Assembly: GCA_050187875.1 (NCBI GenBank)
Contig: JBFWXB010000016.1
Span: 1-64,000 of the forward strand
Direction: 5' to 3'
Source of the DNA: JAFKKS01 sp050187875
GTDB lineage: Bacteria > Pseudomonadota > Alphaproteobacteria > Rhizobiales > Xanthobacteraceae
DNA length: 64,000 bases
Shown here: in pieces, positions 1 through 7,816 of the stretch
How the letters are laid out: every line of letters starts with the position of its first letter
How positions within the stretch are numbered: position 1 is the first letter of the stretch
The notes under the pieces: generated by a model
What the model was told of the DNA's origin: nothing
Databases searched by the model: none
What the model saw: the letters and a program-made list of their open reading frames with translations, nothing else
Made by a program: the position numbers and the translations under genes

Positions 1-17
1 GCATCAGAAGCCAATCG

Positions 18-788
18 TTAGTCCTCGACGCGGTCTGGGGGCGGCGCAAGCCCGAGATCGAGGTCGCCGTCTTCCAACGGGTCCTCGACCTCGCGCAGCG
101 TAGCGTCGTCAGAGGGGACCGGCACGTCGAAGCCGGGCGGCAGGCCGCCTTCGATGAGACCTGCGCCTTTGAGTTCCTCAAGCCCCGGCAGCACACCGAT
201 CGACTCCAGCCCGAAATGGCTCAGGAACTCCTCGCTGGTGCCGTAAGTCACTGGCCGGCTGGGCGCCTTGCGGCGGCCGCGCAGGCGCACCCAGCCGGTC
301 TCGAGCAGCACGTCGAGCGTGCCCTTGGAGGTGGAGACGCCGCGGATATCCTCGATCTCGGCGCGCGTCACCGGCTGGTGATAGGCGATGATCGCGAGCG
401 TCTCGAGCGCCGCGCGCGAAAGCTTCTTCGGCTCGACCACGTCCTTCGAAAGGAGCCAAGACAGGTCGTTAGCCGTCCGGAACGCCCACTTACCCGCAAC
501 ATTGACGAGGTTGACACCACGTGGCGCGTACTCCGCCTGCAGCTGTCGCAGCGCGGCGCGCACATCGACGCCGTCGGGCATCCGGGAGGCCAGAACCTTG
601 TCGTCGAGCGGCTCCGACGCGGCAAACAGAAGCGCTTCCAGCAGCCGCAATTCATCCGGACGCGCCGCCGGTTCCGTCCCTTCCGCTTCGTCGGCCGCAG
701 CGACCGCTTCCGCTTCTTGCTCCGCCACCACCTCGGGCTCCGGATTGGATGCCGCCAGAGTCAACCTATGTCGGACTACAGCGTTCAT
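18..788 (-). CDS. scpB: Segregation and condensation protein B (ScpB)
   Basis: A 256-residue winged-helix protein that forms the bacterial condensin complex with Smc and ScpA and helps organise and separate the chromosome. After an acidic, low-complexity N-terminus (about residues 15-45) comes the conserved core. It starts near LLEALLFAASEPL and continues through LETLAIIAYHQPVTRAEIE to a second winged helix with LLETGWVRLRGRRKAPSRP, all typical ScpB signatures. The C-terminus is again acidic and probably disordered. It lies 11 bp downstream of scpA and is surely co-transcribed with it. The 17 bases below its stop hold nothing recognisable; in relatives the next genes are usually tatABC. Assignment is firm. 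Confidence 0.95.
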   Translation of the reverse strand: MNAVVRHRLTLAASNPEPEVVAEQEAEAVAAADEAEGTEPAARPDELRLLEALLFAASEPLDDKVLASRMPDGVDVRAALRQLQAEYAPRGVNLVNVAGKWAFRTANDLSWLLSKDVVEPKKLSRAALETLAIIAYHQPVTRAEIEDIRGVSTSKGTLDVLLETGWVRLRGRRKAPSRPVTYGTSEEFLSHFGLESIGVLPGLEELKGAGLIEGGLPPGFDVPVPSDDATLREVEDPLEDGDLDLGLAPPPDRVED

Positions 789-799
789 CGGCGACCTCC

Positions 800-1642
800 T
801 TATTGTTGAACAGGCAGGATCGGGGCCGCCGAGCCACCGTCCGCCGGCATTTCGGGCGCGCGCTTGCGCAGATAGATCGGGCCGAAGGCCCCCTCTTGAT
901 GCACTTCGACGGCGCCCTCGCGCACGAGTTCGAGGGTGGCGGCGAGGCTCGACGCGAACGCCGTCGCCCGCATCTCGGGCTCGACGACGTAATTGATGAG
1001 GTAGTGGTCGAGGCGGCTCCAGTCGGTTCCGACATTGCCGACCAGCCGTTCCAGGGTCTCACGCGCCTCGGCCAGCGACCACACGGCGCGGGGCGCGAAG
1101 CGCACATGGGCGAGCGCCGTCTTGCGGCGCTGCGATGTGTAGGCCGAAAGGAGGTCATAGAGCGTCGCCGACCATTCCGGATGCTTGATGGCCGTCACCG
1201 GCTGCGGCATGCCGCGCGCAAAGGTGTCGCGCCCGAGCTGTGGCCGCTCGACGAGGCTCGCGGCGGCGGCGCGGAACGCTTCCAGGCGCTTGAGGCGGAA
1301 GGCAAGCGAGGCGGCGAGTTCTGCAGCGGTCGGGCCCTCGCCGTCCTCCTTCTCGGCAGGAATGAGCAGGCGCGATTTGAGATAGGCAAGCCACGCCGCC
1401 ATCACGAGGTAGTCGGCGGCGAGTTCGAGATGATGCGCGCGCGCTTGCTCGATGAAAGCGAGATACTGGTCGGCCAGCGCCAGGATCGAAATGCGCGTCA
1501 GGTCGACCTTCTGCTGGCGGGCAAGCTGCAGCAGCAGGTCGAGGGGCCCTTCGAAGCCGTCAACGTCGACGATGAGGGTCGGCTCATCGATGACGGGCGG
1601 CGGAGGCGTAGGGCTTTCAAACGGAATTACGTCAGACGTCAT
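800..1642 (-). CDS. scpA: Segregation and condensation protein A (ScpA kleisin)
   Basis: A 280-residue kleisin that bridges the Smc ATPase heads and binds ScpB. The hallmark N-terminal helix FEGPLDLLLQLARQQKVDL (about residues 30-48) is present, followed by ADQYLAFIEQA and LVMAAWLAYLKSRLLIP, which are diagnostic for the family. The C-terminal winged-helix part is followed by a short proline-rich tail. The gene overlaps the upstream nagZ stop by four bases (ATGA), which implies translational coupling. The order nagZ-scpA-scpB is common in Hyphomicrobiales. Length is normal for the family. Confidence 0.95.
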   Translation of the reverse strand: MTSDVIPFESPTPPPPVIDEPTLIVDVDGFEGPLDLLLQLARQQKVDLTRISILALADQYLAFIEQARAHHLELAADYLVMAAWLAYLKSRLLIPAEKEDGEGPTAAELAASLAFRLKRLEAFRAAAASLVERPQLGRDTFARGMPQPVTAIKHPEWSATLYDLLSAYTSQRRKTALAHVRFAPRAVWSLAEARETLERLVGNVGTDWSRLDHYLINYVVEPEMRATAFASSLAATLELVREGAVEVHQEGAFGPIYLRKRAPEMPADGGSAAPILPVQQ

Positions 1643-2673
1643 GTCGCCGCTGTTGAGTCGGAGATTCGCGCCATCATAGCCGAAAACTCCGCCCGCGCCG
1701 CCGCTCGATCGATATCTACAGGCTTCTTGCGCGCCCGCAGCGCCGCCTCGGTCCGTCGCAGAGATTCTCCCGCAAGCAGAGGTGCTTCCGTCGCGACGCT
1801 CGCCATCTCCTCGAAGCGGCCATTGCAGTGAAGGACGAGGTCGCAGCCCGCGGCAAACGACGCTTTCGTGCGCTCCGCGAGCGTGCCGCTCAGCGCACCC
1901 ATCGAGACGTCGTCGCTCATCAGCGCGCCATCGAAACCGATATGCCGCCGGATAATCTCGTCGATCATGCGCGGTGATGTCGTCGCCGGCGCGACCGGAT
2001 CGATGGCGGCGTAGACGACATGCGCCGTCATCGCGAGCGGCAAATCAGCAAGCAGCCGGAAGGCCTTGAAATCCGTGGCTTCCAGGACCTCGCGATCCGC
2101 ATCGACGACCGGCAGGCGCTCATGGCTGTCGGCGTTGGCGCGACCATGCCCCGGGATGTGTTTGAGGACAGGCAGCACGCCGGCGTCCGCCAATCCGTCG
2201 GCCACGGCGCGGGCAATCGCCGCGACCTTGTCCTGGCTGTTACCATAGGCGCGATCGCCGATCACGGCGTCGGCCCCGGCAATAGGGACGTCCGCGAGCG
2301 GCAGGCAGTCGACATTGATCCCGAGATCCGCGAGATCGCTTCCGATCAGCCACGCTCCGAGGCGCGCGGCCGCCAAGCCAGCCTGGCGGTCTTGATCGTA
2401 AAGTGCGCCATAGACGCGGCCGGGCGGATAGGCCGGCCATTGCGGCGGGCCGAGACGCTGAACACGTCCGCCCTCCTGGTCGATCAGTACCGGCGCATCA
2501 TCGCGCCTGACGGCATCGCGGAACGATCCGATCAGCCGACGGATCTGATCGGGCGTACCAACGTTGCGGCGGAAGAGAATGAGGCCCCACGGCCGGCTGT
2601 CGCGCAGGAGGGCCTGCTCGTCGGCCGTGAGCGCAAGCCCCTCGACGCCGGTGATAAATGCGCGTGCGCCCAT
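1639..2673 (-). CDS. nagZ: Beta-N-acetylhexosaminidase NagZ (GH3)
   Basis: A 344-residue cytoplasmic glycoside hydrolase of family 3. It removes N-acetylglucosamine from anhydro-muropeptides during peptidoglycan recycling. Visible signatures are LIDQEGGRVQRL near residues 64-74, the mobile loop KHIPGHGRANADSHERLP at 171-188 carrying the His/Asp pair, and MSDDVSMGAL around 252-261 with the likely nucleophile Asp254. There is no signal peptide, as expected for NagZ. It is the first gene of a coupled nagZ-scpA-scpB set and follows a SPOR-domain gene, another murein-binding protein. In some bacteria NagZ products also influence AmpC induction; nothing here shows that. Confidence 0.93.
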   Translation of the reverse strand: MGARAFITGVEGLALTADEQALLRDSRPWGLILFRRNVGTPDQIRRLIGSFRDAVRRDDAPVLIDQEGGRVQRLGPPQWPAYPPGRVYGALYDQDRQAGLAAARLGAWLIGSDLADLGINVDCLPLADVPIAGADAVIGDRAYGNSQDKVAAIARAVADGLADAGVLPVLKHIPGHGRANADSHERLPVVDADREVLEATDFKAFRLLADLPLAMTAHVVYAAIDPVAPATTSPRMIDEIIRRHIGFDGALMSDDVSMGALSGTLAERTKASFAAGCDLVLHCNGRFEEMASVATEAPLLAGESLRRTEAALRARKKPVDIDRAAARAEFSAMMARISDSTAAT

Positions 2674-2709
2674 GGTCAGGCCGATCGGTTCACGCGCCGC
2701 AGAACCGCA

Positions 2710-4167
2710 TCAGTTCTTCTGAACGATGCACTGACCGCCGGCGGATTTCAGGGTTCCGCAGAACTCGTTGGCTTCATCCGCCGCCGAGAAGGGGCCAACC
2801 TGGGCACGGTAGTAGATCCCCTTGTCGCCGAGATCGACGCGACGGATCAGCGGCTGACGGTCTCCGAGCACGCTCGGATATTTCGTCTGCAGCCCGCGGA
2901 ACGCCGCCTGCGCCTCGGCCTCGCTCTTATTCGAAACGAGCTGGACGACGTAGCTGCCCGCCGGCACGGCCTGCTGGCTGCTCGGCGGAAGCGACGCGGT
3001 TCGGGCCGGAGCCTGCTGCGGCCGTGCGGTTGGCGTGGGCGGAGGCGGCGCGGCGGCGCGGGGCTGCGCGGCCGGAGCCGCCGCTTGCGGCGGCGGAGAC
3101 GCGTTCGCGACGCGCGCGCCCGATGCAACCGGCGCGCCCGAGGCGTCGGTAATGATGGAGCCGTCGGGCCGGATCGCGAAGGTGCGAACCTTTCGCGGCT
3201 CATTTCCGTTCGCAGGCGCTGCGCCTTGGGTGACGTCGCGGGGCGCTGCGCCCTGCTTCACGTCCATTGGCTGCTCTTCACGCGAAACCACGCGCTCGCC
3301 TTGCGATTTGTCCGCGCGGTCGTAGATCGCCTTGTTTGCCTGGTCGCCATTGTTCTGCGGCGTCGGCGTGATCTTGCTCGGACCGCCCAGCGCGTTGATG
3401 ACCGGCGGCTGGCCGTGGCTGCCGCTTCCGCTCCAGCTGCGATAGCCGAAGGCCGCGGCTGTGCCGACAAGCGCGACACCGATCACCGCCGCGACAGTGA
3501 TCAGCCCGCCGCGACGGCGTTCGACGACAGGCGGCTCGTCGTAGGCGTCTTCGCCGTAGTGAGCGCCCTGCTCGAACGGCTCGGCCGTTTGCGTGTCGGC
3601 GGTCACGACGTCCTGCGCATAATCGGGATGCGCCGCGGCGGCCGATTGCTGATCCGCATAAGATTGCGGATGCGCATAGCCGGCCGCGGGTTCTTGCCAG
3701 GATCGCGCGTCCTGGGCGGTCCCCTGCCCATCATCGTAATCTTCGTATTGGCGTTGCGCGCGGCGCGCCGCGCGCACATTGTCGGGACGCGCGGCGCTAT
3801 AGCCGGAATGGCCGCGCACATCGTCAGCGCCGCCGTAGGAACCGCGCAGACCATGCGAGTCGTCGCGGCCGCTGTAAGTCCCGCGCAGCTCTTCCTCGAT
3901 CGACTGCGACGCACGCCACGATGAACTCGCCGGCGCGCGGGTCTCGGTATAAGGCTGTTCAGGCGCGGGCTCGCTATAGCGCGGATTGCTCCGCGGCATC
4001 GGACGGCTTGAATCCTTGCGCATTTGATCGAAGAGATCGTCCTGCCCGATCAGGCGGGCCAGTTCAGCCAGCGGATCGCCCCCGGACGTTCGGCCCTCGG
4101 CCGCCGACGCACCACGCGTCGCATAGGCGTCGGACCGGTACGGTCTCGTCTTGCTTTCGTCGGCCAT
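2710..4167 (-). CDS. SPOR-domain envelope protein
   Basis: About 485 residues from the start chosen at MADESK. A longer reading begins 18 codons upstream at 4221 but adds a non-conserved stretch. The protein has a long, acidic, low-complexity cytoplasmic part rich in Gln, Tyr, Ala and Asp (about 1-218). One transmembrane helix follows at about 220-242 (ITVAAVIGVALVGTAAAFGY). A Pro/Ala-rich periplasmic linker then leads to a C-terminal SPOR domain in the last 85 residues (SYVVQLVSNKSEAEA through KGIYYRAQVGPFSAADEA). SPOR domains bind denuded glycan strands at division septa, so a cell-division or envelope role is likely. The adjacent nagZ also fits a murein context. The exact partner is unknown. 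Confidence 0.85.
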   Translation of the reverse strand: MADESKTRPYRSDAYATRGASAAEGRTSGGDPLAELARLIGQDDLFDQMRKDSSRPMPRSNPRYSEPAPEQPYTETRAPASSSWRASQSIEEELRGTYSGRDDSHGLRGSYGGADDVRGHSGYSAARPDNVRAARRAQRQYEDYDDGQGTAQDARSWQEPAAGYAHPQSYADQQSAAAAHPDYAQDVVTADTQTAEPFEQGAHYGEDAYDEPPVVERRRGGLITVAAVIGVALVGTAAAFGYRSWSGSGSHGQPPVINALGGPSKITPTPQNNGDQANKAIYDRADKSQGERVVSREEQPMDVKQGAAPRDVTQGAAPANGNEPRKVRTFAIRPDGSIITDASGAPVASGARVANASPPPQAAAPAAQPRAAAPPPPTPTARPQQAPARTASLPPSSQQAVPAGSYVVQLVSNKSEAEAQAAFRGLQTKYPSVLGDRQPLIRRVDLGDKGIYYRAQVGPFSAADEANEFCGTLKSAGGQCIVQKN

Positions 4168-4251
4168 GTTCTCACTACCATTGATGGCGGTCCCGTCCGC
4201 GCGTTCCGGACGCATCCGCACCCCGTGCCGACCCCCTCAACACCCCTTAGC

Positions 4252-6069
4252 CTACCGCATCTCGTCCGGCGCTTCGACCCCAAGCAAAGCAAGGCCAGCC
4301 GCCAGTACGTTAACGATGCCTTGCACCAAAGCAAGGCGGGCCGTGGTGATAGTGGGATCATCGAGGATAATGAAGCGTAAATGAGGCGCTTGATTGCCTT
4401 GGGTCCAATGGGCGTGAAGTTCGCTGGCAAGGTCGTAGAGGTAGAAGGCGATCCGGTGCGGCTCGTGGCTTGCAGCCGCTGCCTCCACCACACGGGGAAA
4501 TTGTCCTAGCCGTTTGATCAGGGCGAGCTCGCCCGGATGGTCGAGCCGCTCCAGCGGCGCTTTGGCCAGGAACGCGGCGCGCGCGGCCGGGTCCGCCGGA
4601 AGCTCGGGCACGGTCTCCTTGGCGTTGCGCAGCACCGACTGGCCGCGCGCATGACCGTATTGGACATAGAACACCGGGTTCTCGCGCGACTGCTCGATGA
4701 CCTTGGCGAGATCGAAATCGAGGACCGCGTCGTTCTTCCGGTACAGCATCATGAAGCGGACCGCATCGCGCCCGACTTCATCCACAACTTCACGAAGCGT
4801 CACGAAGTCTCCGGCCCGTTTCGACATTTTGACCGGAACACCGGCGCGCAAGAGGCGCACGAGCTGGACGATCTTGATGTCGAGGGTTGCCTTGCCGCCT
4901 GACACCGCCCTGACCGCCGCCTGCATCCGCTTGATGTAGCCGCCGTGGTCGGCGCCCCAAACGTCGATCAGGTCGTGGAAGCCACGGTCGAACTTGGACT
5001 TGTGATAGGCGATGTCGGAGGCAAAGTAGGTGTAGCTCCCGTCCGACTTCTTGAGCGGGCGGTCGATGTCGTCGCCGAACGCCGTCGAACGAAACAGGGT
5101 CTGCTCGCGATCTTCCCAGTCTTCCGGCGGCGCGCCTTTCGGCGGCGGCAGCCGGCCTTCGTAGACCTCGCCGGCCTCGCGCAAGCTTTCGATCGTGCGC
5201 CCGACTTGGTCAGGCGCCCGATTCGAACCTTCGGGGCCGGCGCCTTGCGTCAGCGATCGCTCGGAGAAGAAGACATGTTGGCGGACATTGAGCGCGGCAA
5301 GGTCGTCGCGAATCGCGTCCATCATCATCGCGACGGCCACGTCGCGAACGATCGGGAGCCACTCGCTCTCGGGCAACGCGAGTAGCGCCCGCCCGTGCTT
5401 TGCCGCCAGCGCCTCGCCGACCGGCTTGAGATAGTCGCCCGGATAGAGCCCTTCGGGGATCGGCCCGATGGCCTCGCCCAAGGCTTCACGGTAGCGCAGG
5501 AACGCCGAGCGGGCGAGCACGTCGACCTGGGCGCCCGCATCGTTGATGTAATATTCACGCGTGACCCTGTAGCCGCTGAAATCCAAAAGGTTTGCGAGCG
5601 CGTCGCCGAACACCGCGCCGCGGCAATGGCCGACATGCATCGGGCCGGTCGGGTTCGCCGAGACGTATTCGACATTCACCAGCGCGCCGCCGCCGAGGTT
5701 GCTGCGGCCATAGCTCGCGCCTTGGGCGAGAGCCTCGCGAAGCTCGCCGTACCAGGCGTCGCGCTTGAGGGTCAGGTTGATGAACCCGGGCCCGGCGACC
5801 TCCACCGCCTCCACCAACGGGTCGGCGGCGAGATGGACCTTCAGCGCATCCGCGATCTCGCGCGGCTTCTTGCCGGCATCCTTGGCCAGCACCATCGCGG
5901 CGTTGGTCGCCATGTCCCCATGGGTGGCATCGCGGGGCGGCTCCACGAGAATACGCGAAGTGTCGAGGCCGGCCGGCAACGAGCCGGCCCGCTCCATCGC
6001 GGCGACGGCGGCGCGGACGGAGCCAAGAACGCGGGCGAAGATATGAGACGGCGCGGTTTCTGCGGGCAT
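4252..6069 (-). CDS. argS: Arginyl-tRNA synthetase
   Basis: A 605-residue class I aminoacyl-tRNA synthetase that charges tRNA-Arg. The N-terminal Add-1 domain is followed by the HIGH-type motif HVGH at residues 145-148 (context SANPTGPMHVGHCRGAVFGD) and a KMSKR signature (PVKMSKRAGDFVTLRE). The C-terminal DALR anticodon-binding domain ends the protein. The start at MPAETAPS is reasonable because the N-terminal domain begins within 15 residues. It lies downstream of dgt on the same strand, a pairing common in Hyphomicrobiales, and upstream of the SPOR-domain gene. No anomaly seen. Confidence 0.96.
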   Translation of the reverse strand: MPAETAPSHIFARVLGSVRAAVAAMERAGSLPAGLDTSRILVEPPRDATHGDMATNAAMVLAKDAGKKPREIADALKVHLAADPLVEAVEVAGPGFINLTLKRDAWYGELREALAQGASYGRSNLGGGALVNVEYVSANPTGPMHVGHCRGAVFGDALANLLDFSGYRVTREYYINDAGAQVDVLARSAFLRYREALGEAIGPIPEGLYPGDYLKPVGEALAAKHGRALLALPESEWLPIVRDVAVAMMMDAIRDDLAALNVRQHVFFSERSLTQGAGPEGSNRAPDQVGRTIESLREAGEVYEGRLPPPKGAPPEDWEDREQTLFRSTAFGDDIDRPLKKSDGSYTYFASDIAYHKSKFDRGFHDLIDVWGADHGGYIKRMQAAVRAVSGGKATLDIKIVQLVRLLRAGVPVKMSKRAGDFVTLREVVDEVGRDAVRFMMLYRKNDAVLDFDLAKVIEQSRENPVFYVQYGHARGQSVLRNAKETVPELPADPAARAAFLAKAPLERLDHPGELALIKRLGQFPRVVEAAAASHEPHRIAFYLYDLASELHAHWTQGNQAPHLRFIILDDPTITTARLALVQGIVNVLAAGLALLGVEAPDEMR

Positions 6070-6128
6070 GCTTTGTGAGGGTATCGGCCATGGCGCCGCG
6101 CGATCGCGGCCGGCCGGACGGTCGCGCG

Positions 6129-7334
6129 CTATCGCAATTCCGGCGTGCTGTCAAAGAAACGGGCATGTTCGGCGAGGGCAAACCCGTCGGTCATCCCGGC
6201 GATGAAGTCGCCGGCGCGGCGGGCGCGCTTCGCTTCGTCCCCGGCCAAGCCATCGCGCCAGCCTTCCGGCATTGCCTCCGGCTGCGCCACGAAATGCCGG
6301 AACAGGTCGCGAACGACGCCTTTCGCGTCCCCGGTGATGCGGATCACGCGTGGATGGCGATACATCCGCGGAAACAGGAAGGCTTTGATTGCCCGCTCAG
6401 CCGCGGCCATCTCGGCGGAGAACGCCACGAGCGGCTCGTCCAATCGGCGCACGTCATCTGGAGAGCGCGGCGCCCGCTCGGCCGCGCGTCGCGCGGATTC
6501 CGCCGCCACATCGGCGATCAAGCGGGCGATCAGCCGCCGCACCAGTTCGTGAGCGACGCGGGCGGCGTCGAGCCCGGGGTGCTCGGCGTCGATCTGCGCG
6601 AGAATCGCTGCAAGACAGGGCACCTCGAGCAGATCCTGGAGGGTGAAGAGTTCTGCGCGCAGCCCATCGTCGATATCGTGGGCGTCGTAGGCGATATCGT
6701 CGGCGATCGCGGCCACCTGGGCCTCTGCGCTCGCCTGCAGCGACAGATCGATCTCGCGCTCCTGCGCGAGCCGCCGGATCGGCTCGGCGATGCCGCGCGC
6801 GCGGTAGCGGCCGACCGGCTCCCCGTCGGCATCCGTGAGGGGGCCATTGTGCTTGATCAGCCCTTCGATGGTCTCCCACGTCAGGTTGAGGCCGTCATAG
6901 TCGGGGTAGCGCCGTTCAAGCGACGTCACGACTCGCAGCGTCTGGACGTTATGGTCGAACCCTCCGAAGGTGGCGAGGCAATCGTCGAGCGCCGTCTCGC
7001 CGGCGTGACCGAATGGCGGATGGCCGAGGTCGTGCGCCAGCGCCAGCGCTTCAGCCAGGTCCTCGTCCAGACCGAGGGCACGGGCGAGCGAGCGCGCCAT
7101 CTGCGTGACTTCGAGAGTGTGCGTCAGGCGGGTGCGGAAGTGGTCGCCCTCATGGGCGATGAAGACCTGCGTCTTCTGCTTCAGGCGGCGGAAGGCGGTC
7201 GCATGGATGATGCGGTCGCAGTCGCGCCGGAAGGCATTGCGGTTGCGGTCCTCCGTCTGCGGCCACAAGCGGCCCCGGCTGAGACGCGGGTCGGAGGCAT
7301 AGGAGGCACGCGCGCGGGGAGCGTCGATGGCCAT
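6129..7334 (-). CDS. dgt: Deoxyguanosinetriphosphate triphosphohydrolase-like protein (HD domain)
   Basis: A 401-residue HD-superfamily phosphohydrolase. The family hydrolyses dNTPs to deoxynucleoside plus triphosphate. The N-terminal part has the family motif RDCDRIIHATAFRRLKQKTQ (residues 38-57). Metal-binding residues are His72 (RTRLTHTLEV) and His101-Asp102 (LAHDLGHPPFGHAGE). The length is that of the short dgt-like type found in alphaproteobacteria rather than the about 500-residue E. coli enzyme, so substrate preference is not certain. It is divergent from erpA, with about 106 bp between the two start codons. Confidence 0.9.
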   Translation of the reverse strand: MAIDAPRARASYASDPRLSRGRLWPQTEDRNRNAFRRDCDRIIHATAFRRLKQKTQVFIAHEGDHFRTRLTHTLEVTQMARSLARALGLDEDLAEALALAHDLGHPPFGHAGETALDDCLATFGGFDHNVQTLRVVTSLERRYPDYDGLNLTWETIEGLIKHNGPLTDADGEPVGRYRARGIAEPIRRLAQEREIDLSLQASAEAQVAAIADDIAYDAHDIDDGLRAELFTLQDLLEVPCLAAILAQIDAEHPGLDAARVAHELVRRLIARLIADVAAESARRAAERAPRSPDDVRRLDEPLVAFSAEMAAAERAIKAFLFPRMYRHPRVIRITGDAKGVVRDLFRHFVAQPEAMPEGWRDGLAGDEAKRARRAGDFIAGMTDGFALAEHARFFDSTPELR

Positions 7335-7354
7335 GTCGAGGTGGCTTTCTGCAA

Positions 7355-7383
7355 TTGACCCGTTGCCGAGGCGACCTTACCTA
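7355..7383 (+). promoter_or_regulatory. Candidate promoter of erpA
   Basis: A TTGACC hexamer at 7355-7360, a 17-base spacer and a TACCTA hexamer at 7378-7383 fit a housekeeping sigma-70-type promoter. The erpA start codon is about 57 bases downstream. This is a by-eye match only. Confidence 0.35.
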
Positions 7384-7440
7384 TCCCGTTGGAGGATGCG
7401 CGCAAAGCCGCGACGCCTCCGGAAGCACGCGAGATGAGAA

Positions 7441-7767
7441 ATGAGCGACATCCGCCTCAGTGAGCGCGCCGCCAAGCGGATCGGCGAGATTCTCAGCACC
7501 GAGCCGAGCGGCACCATGCTGCGCGTCAGCGTGGAGGGCGGCGGCTGCTCCGGCTTCCAATACAAGTTCGACATGGAACGCGAGCGCGGCGACGACGACG
7601 TAGTGATCCAGAACAACGGCGCGACCGTGCTCGTCGATTCGGTCTCCGCGCCCTATCTCGCCGGCGCCGAGATCGACTTCGTCGACGACCTCATCGGCGC
7701 GGCCTTCAAGATCAACAACCCGAACGCCACCGCGTCCTGCGGCTGCGGGACGAGCTTCTCGATCTGA
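7441..7767 (+). CDS. erpA: A-type iron-sulfur cluster carrier (ErpA/IscA family)
   Basis: A 108-residue HesB/IscA-type protein that receives Fe-S clusters from the assembly scaffold and passes them to apo-enzymes. The three invariant cysteines are present: Cys36 in GGGCSGFQY, and Cys100 and Cys102 in ASCGCGTSF near the C-terminus. The start is preceded closely by a purine-rich stretch (GAGATGAGAA). It stands alone between divergent dgt and the convergent efflux permease. ErpA and other A-type carriers cannot be separated by motif alone; the extended N-terminal match to ErpA and its isolation from an isc/suf cluster favour ErpA. Confidence 0.88.
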   Translation: MSDIRLSERAAKRIGEILSTEPSGTMLRVSVEGGGCSGFQYKFDMERERGDDDVVIQNNGATVLVDSVSAPYLAGAEIDFVDDLIGAAFKINNPNATASCGCGTSFSI

Positions 7768-7775
7768 TTCCGACT

Positions 7776-7796
7776 GGGCCGGCCTCGGCGCGGCCC
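7776..7796. terminator. Possible bidirectional hairpin between erpA and the RND permease
   Basis: GGGCCG at 7776-7781 pairs with CGGCCC at 7791-7796 in the 49-bp gap between two convergent genes. There is no proper T-tract (CTTCC follows), so an intrinsic terminator is only possible. Confidence 0.35.
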
Positions 7797-7816
7797 CTTC
7801 CAAAACGAACGCTGGA

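Noticed and set aside
2020..3924. A 634-codon plus-strand open frame
   Set aside because: It lies opposite nagZ and the SPOR-domain gene. Its composition (Arg-rich tracts) and absence of domains mark it as a shadow.
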